64,000 bases of DNA from JBBSEX01 sp038239345. GTDB taxonomy: Bacteria; Acidobacteriota; Terriglobia; Bryobacterales; Bryobacteraceae. Position numbers and translations under genes: made by a program. Below are positions 8,954-18,142 of the stretch, one piece after another. The stretch's first letter is position 1. Each line of letters starts with the position of its first letter. The notes below the pieces were generated by a model that did no database searches, was not told where the DNA came from, and was given only the letters and a program-made list of their open reading frames with translations. Where the stretch lies: positions 62,001-126,000 of the forward strand of contig JBBSEX010000012.1 in the NCBI GenBank assembly GCA_038239345.1. Reading direction: 5' to 3'.

Positions 8954-9043
8954 GAAAACAAGACGGCGGCAATCAGCAAATAGACGGATTGCGAGGATTC
9001 TTCTGGGGCAACAACGGGTAATTGGCTATCCTAGTCAATTCCG

Positions 9044-9736
9044 ATGTATAAGAGTCAAAAAATCACTGTGATCATCCCGTGCCTCAATGAGGAGCAAGGA
9101 ATCGAACGGGTTTTACGGCGAATGCCGGAATTCGTGGACGAAACCATTGTCGTCGATAACGGTTCCACTGACAGAACTTCGGACGTCGCCGCCAGTTTTG
9201 GGGCGTTGGTGATTCGCGAAGGCGTACGCGGCTATGGGCGGGCCTATAAACGAGGATTCGCGCAAGCAACCGGAGACATCATCATCACTCTGGATGGCGA
9301 CCACAGCTATCCGCCGGATGCGATTTCCTACCTCTTGGAAGCCCTCCTACACCTGGAAGTCGATTTCTTGAACGCTTCCCGCTTTCCAGTTCGTGATCGC
9401 CGGGCGATGAGCTTCAAGCACAAGTTCGGAAACTTTGTGCTCTCCATCGCGATGTCGATCCTGTTCTTCCGCTGGGTACGCGATTCGCAGTCCGGGATGT
9501 GGGTATTTCGGCGCAGCATTCTGTCAGGCATGCGGCTTGATTCTGACAGTATGGCGTTTTCCGAAGAGATCAAAATTGAAGCTTTGAAAAGCCCCACGGT
9601 CCGTTTTGCGGAGATATCCATCCAATACTCATCGCGGCTGGGGGAAATCAAACTGAATCCTTGGCGCGATGGGATTCATAACTTACTCTTCCTGTTGAAA
9701 AAACGGTTTCAAGCCCGAAAATCGCCCGATGCCTGA
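9044..9736 (+). CDS. Family 2 glycosyltransferase (polyprenol-phosphate sugar synthase type)
   Basis: 230 residues with the GT-A fold: VTVIIPCLNEE-like start (ITVIIPCLNEEQGI), then ETIVVDNGSTDRTSDVA, the DXD-equivalent LDGDHSYPPDAI, and an acceptor-side QSGMWVFRR. The pattern matches dolichol-phosphate mannose/glucose synthase-like GT2 enzymes, which load a sugar on a polyprenol phosphate at the inner membrane. No C-terminal membrane domain is present. It is the first gene of a five-glycosyltransferase run, and the next gene starts 8 nt before its end, so translation is probably coupled. Confidence 0.87.
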   Translation: MYKSQKITVIIPCLNEEQGIERVLRRMPEFVDETIVVDNGSTDRTSDVAASFGALVIREGVRGYGRAYKRGFAQATGDIIITLDGDHSYPPDAISYLLEALLHLEVDFLNASRFPVRDRRAMSFKHKFGNFVLSIAMSILFFRWVRDSQSGMWVFRRSILSGMRLDSDSMAFSEEIKIEALKSPTVRFAEISIQYSSRLGEIKLNPWRDGIHNLLFLLKKRFQARKSPDA

Positions 9737-10721
9737 GGTGACGATCGTAATTCCGCATTGGAATAGGCGGGATCTACTCGCTAATGTGCTGAAACACTTG
9801 GCCGCCCAAAGCTATCCAATCGCGGAGATATTGGTCGTCGATAACGGCTCGGAGGACGATTCTGTAGACTTGGCCGAACAAGCGGGCGCGCGAGTGATAC
9901 TTATGGGCCGGAATGCCGGGTTCGCGGCGGCGGTGAATCGCGGGGTGGCCGAGTGTAAGACGGAGCTGTTAGCGATCGTTAACAACGACGTCACCTTTGA
10001 GCCGAAATGGTTGGAGGAACTGGTGCTTGCGTTGGAACAAGACGGCGGCTGGTTCGCTACGGGCAAGCTACTGAAGGCCGCGAGTCCAAGCCGGATCGAC
10101 GGTTCCTTTGACGCGATTTCCCGCGGCGGGTGCGCCTGGCGATGTGGAAACGGCCGGATGGATGGGCCTGTATGGACGATGAAAAGGCGAATCACTTTCG
10201 TGCCGCTAACCGCCGCTCTATTTCGTCACGAGCTATTCCGCAAAGTGGGCGAACTGGACTCCCGCTTTGAATCCTATTTAGAAGACGTTGATTTCGGAAT
10301 GCGCTGTGCCAGAGTGGGCTTGGATGGCTGGTATGTTCCGGCTGCCGAAGCCATCCATGTGGGTAGTGGGACTCTGGGGGCGTGGAATAACGACACAGTC
10401 CGGCGGATCTCCCGTAATCAGATATTCTTGTATCGCAAATACTTACGCGGCGCTTTTTGGTGGCCGGTGCTGGTTGGCCAGTTGCTATGGGGTATCGTGG
10501 CGTTCCGGCATGGGGCCGGGAGAGCGTTCCTGCGCGGGAAGTGGGAAGGTTTCCGTCTCAGGCGCGACATCGCTGGCTTTCCGGGCGATATAGAAATAAT
10601 GCGAACCATCGTGATGAAGAGCGAGCGGGAGATTTGGGACCTGCAACAACTCACTGGGTTTAATTTGTATTGGACTCTCTACTTCGCGCTCGCGGGACGG
10701 CCCGAGGTCGACGCTAGATGA
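9729..10721 (+). CDS. Family 2 glycosyltransferase (rhamnosyltransferase-like)
   Basis: 330 residues. The GT-A signatures are VTIVIPHWNRRDLL, EILVVDNGSEDDSV, the metal-binding region AIVNNDVTFEPKWLE, and a downstream ESYLEDVDFGMRCARVG with the catalytic-base ED pair. The amphipathic C-terminus (WWPVLVGQLLWGIVAF) may associate with the membrane. This layout is typical of WbbL/RfbF-type enzymes that extend polysaccharide chains from nucleotide sugars in the cytoplasm. It overlaps the preceding gene by 8 nt and the following one by 4 nt (ATGA), a translationally coupled operon. The specific sugar cannot be predicted. Confidence 0.87.
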   Translation: MPEVTIVIPHWNRRDLLANVLKHLAAQSYPIAEILVVDNGSEDDSVDLAEQAGARVILMGRNAGFAAAVNRGVAECKTELLAIVNNDVTFEPKWLEELVLALEQDGGWFATGKLLKAASPSRIDGSFDAISRGGCAWRCGNGRMDGPVWTMKRRITFVPLTAALFRHELFRKVGELDSRFESYLEDVDFGMRCARVGLDGWYVPAAEAIHVGSGTLGAWNNDTVRRISRNQIFLYRKYLRGAFWWPVLVGQLLWGIVAFRHGAGRAFLRGKWEGFRLRRDIAGFPGDIEIMRTIVMKSEREIWDLQQLTGFNLYWTLYFALAGRPEVDAR

Positions 10722-11671
10722 CCTCTGTCGACGTAGTCGTCGTGACATTCAATTCGGAGAGCGAAATCGGGCCCTGTTTGGATGCTCTGGCGGACCGGGG
10801 CGTTCACGTGATCGTAGTCGACAACGCCTCCACCGATAGAACTGTCGAAGCCATCCGCCGGCATTCGTCCGTGACGCTGATCGCGAATGGGCGGAATCTG
10901 GGTTTCGCCGGTGGGGTAAACCAAGCTGTCCAGGCCGCGGAGGGGGATGTCATCTTATTGCTGAATCCGGACGCCATCGTGCTGACGGATCTCGCGCCGA
11001 TGATTGAAGGGTGCCGGAGAGCCGGGCTTGCGGCCGGAAAGCTGGTTGACTCTAACGGACGCGCGCAAAGGGGATTTTCGCTACGTCGATTTCCCACCCC
11101 CTGGACACTGATCTTTGAGGTGCTGGGGATTAATAGCCTGCTTCCCTGGAATCCGGTAAACCTGCGATACCGCTATATAGATCGAGATAGCGAATTGCCG
11201 GGCGAAGTGGAACAACCGGCGGGCGCTTTTCTATGTTTCCGGCGCGATGTTTGGCGTCAGGCTGGGGGCTTTGATGAAAGCTTTTATCCGGTCTGGTTTG
11301 AGGACGCGGATTTCTGCGCCCGTACGCGGAGACTGGGATTTGCGATACAGTATTTCCCTAATGTGGTGGCGCGGCATGCGGGTGGTCATTCGGTGAATCG
11401 GATGTCTTCGGAATGCCGCAAGGTGTTTTGGTATGTTAGCCTTCTAAGATATGCCGCAAAGCACTTCCGGGCGGGTTACTACAAGGCTGTGTGCGCAGCC
11501 GTGGTCCTGGCATCTTTGCCACGGATGGTTGTAGGGGTGATTTTGGAACGGAATGTTGCACCAGTTAAGGCCTTCAGCAGAGTAATACTTTACGCGGTCA
11601 GTTGCCTATTCTCGGCACCCAGGGGGATGGGCGCGGCAGATGGGGCGAAACCAGCAGGGGCGAGTGTATAA
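10718..11671 (+). CDS. Family 2 glycosyltransferase
   Basis: 317 residues, paralogous in layout to its neighbour. Motifs are VDVVVVTFNSESEIG, VIVVDNASTDRTVEA, the nucleotide/metal motif LLNPDAIVLTDLA, and FEDADFCARTRRLG with the acidic catalytic pair. The C-terminal 50 residues are basic and hydrophobic (YYKAVCAAVVLASLPRMVVG), suggesting a membrane anchor. The ATGA overlap with the upstream gene indicates coupled translation. The product would add one residue of a repeating surface glycan; the substrate is unknown. Confidence 0.87.
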   Translation: MTSVDVVVVTFNSESEIGPCLDALADRGVHVIVVDNASTDRTVEAIRRHSSVTLIANGRNLGFAGGVNQAVQAAEGDVILLLNPDAIVLTDLAPMIEGCRRAGLAAGKLVDSNGRAQRGFSLRRFPTPWTLIFEVLGINSLLPWNPVNLRYRYIDRDSELPGEVEQPAGAFLCFRRDVWRQAGGFDESFYPVWFEDADFCARTRRLGFAIQYFPNVVARHAGGHSVNRMSSECRKVFWYVSLLRYAAKHFRAGYYKAVCAAVVLASLPRMVVGVILERNVAPVKAFSRVILYAVSCLFSAPRGMGAADGAKPAGASV

Positions 11672-11773
11672 ATCGTCCGGCGGTGTCAGTGCGCGGTGCG
11701 TAAGTGCTAAGTGTGTCAGAAGCGCGGCCGCGATGCATACTACGTTTTGAGGAGTAGGCTCAAGTCTATTTGC

Positions 11774-12811
11774 ATGTCCTATACCGATACGGTTTCCGTA
11801 ACAATCGTGACCTACAACAGTGGTCGATTCATCAAACGATGTCTCGAGTCTGTCCTGGCACAGAAGTGCTCCGGCAAAGAAATCATTATCGTCGACAACG
11901 CCTCCACCGATGGGACGACCGACATTCTGGAGCAGTTCGAAGGCGCTTGCACGATTGTTTATAACGATAAAAATATCGGGTTTGCGGCGGCCCAAAATCA
12001 GGCAATTCAACTGTCGAGTGGGGGATGGATTCTGACCCTGAATCCCGATGTCCTGCTGCTACCGAACTTCATCCAGGCGTTGGTGGATGCCGGCCAGAGC
12101 GATCCAAAAACGGGAACCGTATGTGGCAAGCTCCTCTCCATTCTGGCCACCTTCGACCTTCCCGATAAGCCTCTGGTGGATTCCACCGGCATCTACTTCA
12201 CGCCGATGCTGCGGCACCTTGACCGGGGCAGCCAGGAAGTGGATAACGGGCATTATTTAAATTTCGAGTACGTGTTCGGGGCCACGGCCGCCGCGGCTTT
12301 ATACCGGCGAACGATGATTGACGATGTTTCGATTAACGACGAGTTTTTCGATCCCGATTTTTTTGTCTATCGCGAAGATGCCGACGTCGCCTGGCGCGCT
12401 CAACTGCTGGGCTGGCGTTGTATGTATACGCCGCATGCCCGCGGATATCACGTGCGCAATGTATTACCTGGAAATCGCCGGGCCTTGCCGCCGGTGATCA
12501 ACATGCACTCGGTAAAGAACCGCTACCTGATGCGCATCAAGAATATGACGGGCGACCTCTACTGGCACAATTGGTTGTCCATCACGGCGCGAGATGTGGT
12601 CGTAGTAGGGTGTTGTCTTCTGCGTGAGCAATCTTCGTTAAAGGCATTTTGGTATCTTGCCAGGAGCTGGAAACGGGTGTTAGCCAAGCGGCGAATCATC
12701 ATGGAAAGACGGCGCGTGGACGACGAATATATTGCGAAATGGTTCTCGTATGAACCGGTAAGCCATCCGGCGCAAAAGCCCTCGGCTCGGGTGCTGTCAC
12801 AGCGCCGCTAA
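11774..12811 (+). CDS. Family 2 glycosyltransferase
   Basis: 345 residues from the ATG at 11774. A GTG at 11711 would add 21 residues that match nothing expected before the GT-A fold. A GAGGAG element lies about 20 nt before 11774, so the true start is not settled. Motifs: VTIVTYNSGRFIKR, EIIIVDNASTDGTTDI, LTLNPDVLLLPNF and FVYREDADVAWRAQLLG. It is the third member of the WbbL-like series, separated from the previous gene by about 100 nt and followed 1 nt later by a GT4 gene. Confidence 0.85.
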   Translation: MSYTDTVSVTIVTYNSGRFIKRCLESVLAQKCSGKEIIIVDNASTDGTTDILEQFEGACTIVYNDKNIGFAAAQNQAIQLSSGGWILTLNPDVLLLPNFIQALVDAGQSDPKTGTVCGKLLSILATFDLPDKPLVDSTGIYFTPMLRHLDRGSQEVDNGHYLNFEYVFGATAAAALYRRTMIDDVSINDEFFDPDFFVYREDADVAWRAQLLGWRCMYTPHARGYHVRNVLPGNRRALPPVINMHSVKNRYLMRIKNMTGDLYWHNWLSITARDVVVVGCCLLREQSSLKAFWYLARSWKRVLAKRRIIMERRRVDDEYIAKWFSYEPVSHPAQKPSARVLSQRR

Positions 12812-12812
12812 G

Positions 12813-13907
12813 TTGTCCCGCTTCGCAATTCTTGGTACGCGCGGGATACCGGCCCATTACGGCGGATTCGAAACGTTCGCCGAAGAGCTCTCGACGCGCC
12901 TTGTAGCTCGCGGCCACAACGTAACCGTTTATTGCCGTGAGCCTTACCCCGGGCCCACTTATCGCGGTGTTTCGCTCGTCAGCCTCCCCACGATTCGTCA
13001 CAAATACCTCGACACCATCGTGCACACCGCGCTCTCGACTCTACACCTGTTAAGCCATCGGCAAGACGCCGTGTTGTATTGCAACGCGGCCAATGCGATA
13101 TTCACCTGGATGCCGCGCGTGTTCGGGATGCCTGTAGCGCTGAACGTCGACGGCCTGGAGCGTAAGCGGAAGAAGTGGAATCGTCTGGCACGCTCCTGGT
13201 ACCTGATGTCGGAGTGGCTGGCGACGTTCTGCCCGACCGAGATCATCACCGATGCGGCGAAGATCGAAGAGTATTATCTGGAGCGTTACCACAAGACCTC
13301 AACCTTCATTCCTTATGGCGCCGAAACAGGCAAGGTGGAGTCGACGGAAGTTCTTAGGGAACTGGGTTTGGAGCCCGGGCGGTACTTTCTCTACGTCAGC
13401 AGAATGGAGCCGGAGAATAACGGGTTGCTGGTGAGGGAAGCTTTTGAACGCCTGGATACTACGATGAAGCTGGCGCTCATCGGCGATGCCCCTTACGCTG
13501 GAGACTACATCCGCCGCGTGCGCGATACGAGGGATCCGCGGGTTGTGTTGCCGGGGGCGATTTACGGATCCGGTTACCAACAATTGCAGTCCCACTGCTT
13601 CGCTTACATTCACGCAACCGAAGTGGGCGGGACGCATCCAGCGCTGATCGAAGCCATGGGCCGGGGCGCTCTTACGTTATATCTGGATACCGTGGAAAAC
13701 TCTGAAGTTGCGGGCGGCGCCGGGGTTCCGTTCACGCCGGACAGCCTAACCGATGCGCTGCGGTTGATACTTGGGATGTCCGATCAGACGCGCGATACGT
13801 GGCGCGAGCGGGCGCTGAAGCGCGTCCAGGATCGATACAGTTGGGAAGCGGTCACCACCTCTTATGAAAGTCTGCTGCAAAAATCGCACGAGCGGCCGGC
13901 GCCGTAA
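12813..13907 (+). CDS. Family 4 glycosyltransferase with DUF1972-type N-domain
   Basis: 364 residues, GT-B fold. The N-terminal ILGTRGIPAHYGGFETFAEEL is the signature of the DUF1972 glycosyltransferase family, commonly annotated as rhamnosyl- or fucosyltransferases of exopolysaccharide loci. The C-domain has YVSRMEPENNGLLVREAF and the donor-binding HATEVGGTHPALIEAMGRG with the conserved E(x7)E-like region. The start is TTG, 1 nt after the preceding stop; no better codon exists upstream. It closes the five-gene glycan cluster that starts at 9044. Confidence 0.87.
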   Translation: MSRFAILGTRGIPAHYGGFETFAEELSTRLVARGHNVTVYCREPYPGPTYRGVSLVSLPTIRHKYLDTIVHTALSTLHLLSHRQDAVLYCNAANAIFTWMPRVFGMPVALNVDGLERKRKKWNRLARSWYLMSEWLATFCPTEIITDAAKIEEYYLERYHKTSTFIPYGAETGKVESTEVLRELGLEPGRYFLYVSRMEPENNGLLVREAFERLDTTMKLALIGDAPYAGDYIRRVRDTRDPRVVLPGAIYGSGYQQLQSHCFAYIHATEVGGTHPALIEAMGRGALTLYLDTVENSEVAGGAGVPFTPDSLTDALRLILGMSDQTRDTWRERALKRVQDRYSWEAVTTSYESLLQKSHERPAP

Positions 13908-13922
13908 AGGGTGGGGTAATCC

Positions 13923-15059
13923 ATGAGCAGCCCTCCCGTGGTGCATCGATCGTGGGTGGAAGTGTCGCGCCAGCAGATCGCGGCGAATTACCGGGCGATC
14001 CGCAATGTGGTCGGGCCTGAGGTCGAAGTGATGCCGGTCGTAAAGGCCGATGCGTATCGCCACGGCGCCGTCGAGGTTTCGCGCATTCTGGAAGCGGAGG
14101 GAGCCGGCTGGCTGGCCGTAAGCAACGTCGAGGAAGGAATAGTTTTACGCCAGGCCGGTATTCGCGCGCGAATTCTGGTAATGGCGGATTTCCTTCCTGG
14201 CGAGCGCGATGCTTTGATCGAATTTCGGTTGACTCCCGTTATTCACCAATTGCCGGACGTAGCCGAATGGAACGAGTTAATAACGCGCCGGGGCGGAGAT
14301 GGCCGCTATCACTTGAAGATCGATAGTGGAATGGGCAGGCTGGGAACCCGTGCTTCCGCTGGCGTAATCATAGCCGCTATTGAGGAAGCACGGGCGGTGC
14401 ATCTGGAGGGTTTGATGACGCATTTTGCCTCTGCCGCGAACTACGCAACCGGGCAGACCAGCCAGCAACTGGAGCTGTTTAGCGAAGTCCGCAAATCGCT
14501 ATCCGCGGGCGGGATCAGTCCGGAATTCGTGCACATGTCGAGTAGCATTCCCGTAGCCTATGGACGAAAGGAAGCATGGGGGAACATGGTGCGCCCCGGA
14601 CATGCGATGTACGGATACGTTTCGGCGGCTCGTGGTGAAGCGCCTGGTGTGATCCTCGATGTGGCGCCGGCGCTGACCTGGAAGGCCGCAGTCTTATCCG
14701 TGAAAGACGTTCCACAGGGCGCCTTGATCGGTTATGGCGGCATTTGTAAGGCTACGCACCCGATGCGAATTGCAGTATTGGCGGCGGGTTATGCCGATGG
14801 AATTCCGCATCGCTTGTCGAATCGCGGAAAGGTGATCGTGGCGGGTCAATTGGCGCCGATCATCGGTGCGGTTTCGATGGATCTCACTACCATTGATGTG
14901 ACCAACTGCTCGGCGATCCAACCGGGGGATGCGGTGATAATTCTCGGCGTGGAGGGGGATGTCAGAATTGACGCGCAGGAAATTGCCCGGGTGGCGGGGA
15001 CGATTTCTTACAGTGTTTTATGCGGAATTAGTGCCCGGGTTAAGCGCGTTTACGTGTGA
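13923..15059 (+). CDS. alr: Alanine racemase
   Basis: PLP enzyme that interconverts L- and D-alanine for peptidoglycan; cytoplasmic. The 378 residues have the fold-type III barrel with the PLP lysine K41 in VVKADAYRHG and the opposite catalytic tyrosine Y290 in AAGYADGIPH. Further family features are MTHFASA, the RPGHAMYG motif and GAVSMDLTTIDV. The length is normal. It begins 15 nt after the GT4 gene with a GGGTGGGG-type purine stretch 8-10 nt before ATG, so it may be the last gene of the glycan operon. That placement fits a cell-envelope transcription unit. Confidence 0.96.
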   Translation: MSSPPVVHRSWVEVSRQQIAANYRAIRNVVGPEVEVMPVVKADAYRHGAVEVSRILEAEGAGWLAVSNVEEGIVLRQAGIRARILVMADFLPGERDALIEFRLTPVIHQLPDVAEWNELITRRGGDGRYHLKIDSGMGRLGTRASAGVIIAAIEEARAVHLEGLMTHFASAANYATGQTSQQLELFSEVRKSLSAGGISPEFVHMSSSIPVAYGRKEAWGNMVRPGHAMYGYVSAARGEAPGVILDVAPALTWKAAVLSVKDVPQGALIGYGGICKATHPMRIAVLAAGYADGIPHRLSNRGKVIVAGQLAPIIGAVSMDLTTIDVTNCSAIQPGDAVIILGVEGDVRIDAQEIARVAGTISYSVLCGISARVKRVYV

Positions 15060-15105
15060 CGACGGAAGTGTAGTCATCGGGGCTGTCCGCAGGTTTCAAA
15101 ACTTA

Positions 15106-15120
15106 CCGTTTTCGAAACGG
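15106..15120. promoter_or_regulatory. Inverted repeat in the dinB-family promoter region
   Basis: CCGTTT-TCG-AAACGG, 6-bp arms with a 3-nt centre, lies 30 nt before the DinB start. The position suits an operator, but no regulator is identified and the chance expectation is not negligible. Confidence 0.3.
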
Positions 15121-15149
15121 AATCGTAGTATGATGCTCCCCGGAGCTGC

Positions 15150-15599
15150 ATGCGCATCGAAGCTTTAACCTCAGAATTCGATCAGGAAATGACAAACACT
15201 CGCAAGCTGCTGGAATGCGTGCCTACGGACAAGTTTGGATGGAAGCCCCACGAAAAATCGACCACGCTTGGTAAGCTGGCTAACCATCTGGCGGCCTTCC
15301 CGAGTCTTGCAGCCGCTGTTATGACTGGCATGGCCAAGAAAATGCCTGAGGCAGCGTCAAAGTCGGACTTGTTGGAGGCGTTTGATACAAATATTGCGAC
15401 GGGCCGCGCGGCTCTCGCCGGATCGAGCGACGATCATTTGGCCGCAACGCTGCCAGCTGTAGGAATGACACGCGAGGCCCTTCTTCGTGGCCGAGTGCTG
15501 AGCCATATGATCCACCACCGGGGCCAATTGACCGTCTATCTGCGGTTACTTGACGTCGCGGTACCGGGAATGTACGGGCCGTCGGCTGACGAGAAGTGA
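15150..15599 (+). CDS. DinB-family metal-binding protein
   Basis: 149 residues forming a four-helix bundle of the DinB/YfiT superfamily. The three-histidine metal site is visible: H46 in KLANHLAAF, and H119 and H123 in LSHMIHHRGQLTVYLR. The signature HxxxHRGQ at the end of helix 3 is diagnostic. Members are often thiol (bacillithiol or mycothiol) S-transferases or damage-induced proteins of unknown activity; which applies here cannot be told. It is a single gene between alr and the convergent gyrB, with an inverted repeat upstream. Confidence 0.88.
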   Translation: MRIEALTSEFDQEMTNTRKLLECVPTDKFGWKPHEKSTTLGKLANHLAAFPSLAAAVMTGMAKKMPEAASKSDLLEAFDTNIATGRAALAGSSDDHLAATLPAVGMTREALLRGRVLSHMIHHRGQLTVYLRLLDVAVPGMYGPSADEK

Positions 15600-15648
15600 C
15601 GGATCGGCCAGGTAATGCGCGGCATCGTGACGACGGCCTTCCACAATG

Positions 15649-15679
15649 CTCTCGCGTCGTTCCAGCGCTGACGCGAGAG
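15649..15679. other. Perfect 10-bp hairpin between the DinB gene and gyrB
   Basis: CTCTCGCGTC and GACGCGAGAG are exact reverse complements around an 11-nt loop, placed in the convergent gap just after the gyrB stop. Neither strand has a U-run after it. It could be a Rho-type or bidirectional transcript-end structure rather than an intrinsic terminator. Confidence 0.5.
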
Positions 15680-15685
15680 ATTCCA

Positions 15686-18115
15686 TTAGACGTCTAAATT
15701 GCGAACGTCCAGGGCATTTTCTTCAATAAACTGACGCCGGCTTTCGACGTCTTCGCCCATCAACGTGGTGAAGATTTGATCGCATTGCACCAGATCTTCA
15801 ATCGACACCCTGAGCAATGTGCGCGTCTCGGCGTTCATGGTGGTGGACCACAACTGTTCGGCATCCATCTCACCTAGACCCTTGTAACGCTTCACGTCCA
15901 CTTCCCGCGTGCCTTCCGTTCGGACCCAGGCCAGTAAGTCTCGCCAGTTCCCGAGCGTCTCCCGGCTAGTGTCTTTCACGGCCGAAAACGGCGGACGATT
16001 ATACTTCGCCAATTGATTCGCCATCGACCGCAGGCGTCGATATTCGGGATGCTGCGCCAGATCTAAGTTGATCAGGCGCGCACCGCCGGTGGGGTCTCGG
16101 AATGACACCATCCAGGCAGAATGTTCTTCTTCGCGAAGCAATGTGGCATCCAGCTTCACCGCCTGAAGGGCAGTTTCCAGCGCCTTTAAGTTCGCCTCTT
16201 CGGCGAAGTCCGCCTTTGTATCGATGTGCAGCGAGATATCGGACAGTACCTCAACCACGCGGGCTTCCCGAAGTCGCCGTTCCAGGCGTTTGAAGATTTG
16301 CTGGTATTCGTCCAGTTGCATCAGGAAGGTGCGTAGTTCTCCAAGTTCGATCACTTGCGGATCGTCGCCGCCTGTTTCAACCCGAACCTTCTCCGTCGCC
16401 CGGCGCAGGATTTCCCGCGTCAATTCTTTGTCATCCTTGACGTATTTTTCGCTCTTGCCCTTGCGGATGGAATAGAGCGGCGGTTGCGCGACATACACGT
16501 GGCCGCGCTTGATTAATTCACCCATGTGGCGGAAGAAAAACGTTAGCAGCAGCGTCCGGATATGCGAACCGTCGACGTCGGCGTCGGTCATGATGATGAT
16601 CTTCCCGTAGCGCAACTTGGCCGGGTCAAAATCGTCTTTACCAATACCCGTGCCGAGCGCGGTAATCATCGCCCGAATTTCTTCATGCCCCAGCATCTTG
16701 TCGTAGCGGGCCTTTTCGACGTTCAGGATCTTGCCTTTTAAAGGCAGGATTGCCTGATAACGGCGATCGCGTCCGCCCTTCGCGGTCCCACCCACCGACT
16801 CGCCTTCCACCAGAAAAATTTCGCAGCGTTCCGGATCCCTCTCCTGGCAATCGGCGAGCTTACCGGGCAAGCCTCCCGAATCCAGCGCACCCTTCCGGCG
16901 GGTGAGATCGCGAGCCTTGCGGGCGGCCTCCCGAGCGCGTGCGGCATCAATTGCCTTGGACACGATCTTGCGCATGATAGCCGGGTTCTTATCGAAGAAC
17001 TCGCCCAGCTTTTCATTCACCAGTTGGACCACGTGGCCTTGAATATCGCTATTCAGTTTGCCCTTGGTCTGTCCTTCAAATTGCGGTTGCGGGAGTTTGA
17101 CGCTGATCACCGCGGTAAGACCTTCCCGCACGTCGTCGCCGCTCAGATTCTCTTTTACATCTTTGAAGAGTCCGCCCGATTGACCGGCGGCGTTGATGGT
17201 ACGCGTCAATGCGCTACGGAATCCGCTTAAATGGGATCCGCCGTCGACCGTATTAATGTTGTTAGCGAAGCTGAAGACGGACTCGCTATAGGAGTCGTTG
17301 TACTGCAGAGCCACTTCCATCGTCAACGTGCCGCCGTTCGGCATTTCCCGCTCACCTTCAATGTGAATGGGCTTTTCGTGTAGAACGGACTTGCCGCGAT
17401 TCAGATGCTTGATAAATTCGGCGATACCGCCGACAAATTGGAATTCGTGAGCCTTGACCGGATCCTCGCGCTCATCGGTGAGGACGATCTTGAGGCCCTT
17501 GTTGAGAAACGCCAGCTCGCGCAATCGCTGCGAGAGTGTGTCGAAGTTGTACTTCGTGGCGTCCATGATCGTCGGATCGGCCTTGAAGGTAATCTTCGTA
17601 CCTGTTTTCTTGCCGGCTTTACCCGCTTTGGCGAGCGGAGCCAGCGGAATGCCCTTGGCGTAATCCTGTTCCCAGGTAAAGCCGTCGCGCCAGATCTCCA
17701 GATGAAAAGCTTCCGACAGGGCGTTCACGCAGCTGACGCCTACACCGTGCAACCCGCCCGACACTTTATAACTATTGGAATCGAACTTGCCGCCCGCATG
17801 CAGTTTGGTTAGTACCACCTGCGCGGCCGAGACGCCTTCTTCCTTATGCATATCCACCGGGATGCCGCGTCCGTTGTCGATTACGGTGATCGAATCATCG
17901 GAGTGGATTGTGACGCTGACTTCGGTGGCGTGGCCGGCGAGGGCTTCATCCACTGAATTATCGACTACTTCATACACCAGGTGATGCAATCCCGACTCAC
18001 CCGTTGAACCAATGTACATCGCGGGACGCAAGCGAACGGCTTCCAAACCCTCCAGCACTTTGATACTAGTGGAATCGTAGACATCCATCGTTGACCCTAC
18101 CTCTTTTGTCGCCAT
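15686..18115 (-). CDS. gyrB: DNA gyrase subunit B
   Basis: ATPase and TOPRIM subunit of gyrase, which introduces negative supercoils. 809 residues from the ATG at 18115, preceded by GGAAGGAAATTT; a second ATG at 18088 is also possible. The GHKL ATPase has VYEVVDNSVDEALAGHA (Bergerat N-box) and VIDNGRGIPV. The transducer follows, then TOPRIM with LVEGESVGGTAKGGRDR, ILPLKGKILNVEKA and IIIMTDADVDGSHIRTLLLTF, and the C-terminal RYKGLGEMDAEQLWSTTM. The GyrB C-domain has no large insert. Overall DNA-gyrase-like rather than ParE-like, and the location next to dnaN supports this. It lies 27 nt downstream of dnaN in the same direction. Confidence 0.97.
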   Translation of the reverse strand: MATKEVGSTMDVYDSTSIKVLEGLEAVRLRPAMYIGSTGESGLHHLVYEVVDNSVDEALAGHATEVSVTIHSDDSITVIDNGRGIPVDMHKEEGVSAAQVVLTKLHAGGKFDSNSYKVSGGLHGVGVSCVNALSEAFHLEIWRDGFTWEQDYAKGIPLAPLAKAGKAGKKTGTKITFKADPTIMDATKYNFDTLSQRLRELAFLNKGLKIVLTDEREDPVKAHEFQFVGGIAEFIKHLNRGKSVLHEKPIHIEGEREMPNGGTLTMEVALQYNDSYSESVFSFANNINTVDGGSHLSGFRSALTRTINAAGQSGGLFKDVKENLSGDDVREGLTAVISVKLPQPQFEGQTKGKLNSDIQGHVVQLVNEKLGEFFDKNPAIMRKIVSKAIDAARAREAARKARDLTRRKGALDSGGLPGKLADCQERDPERCEIFLVEGESVGGTAKGGRDRRYQAILPLKGKILNVEKARYDKMLGHEEIRAMITALGTGIGKDDFDPAKLRYGKIIIMTDADVDGSHIRTLLLTFFFRHMGELIKRGHVYVAQPPLYSIRKGKSEKYVKDDKELTREILRRATEKVRVETGGDDPQVIELGELRTFLMQLDEYQQIFKRLERRLREARVVEVLSDISLHIDTKADFAEEANLKALETALQAVKLDATLLREEEHSAWMVSFRDPTGGARLINLDLAQHPEYRRLRSMANQLAKYNRPPFSAVKDTSRETLGNWRDLLAWVRTEGTREVDVKRYKGLGEMDAEQLWSTTMNAETRTLLRVSIEDLVQCDQIFTTLMGEDVESRRQFIEENALDVRNLDV

Positions 18116-18142
18116 AAATTTCCTTCCCAAAGACCGCTAGGT

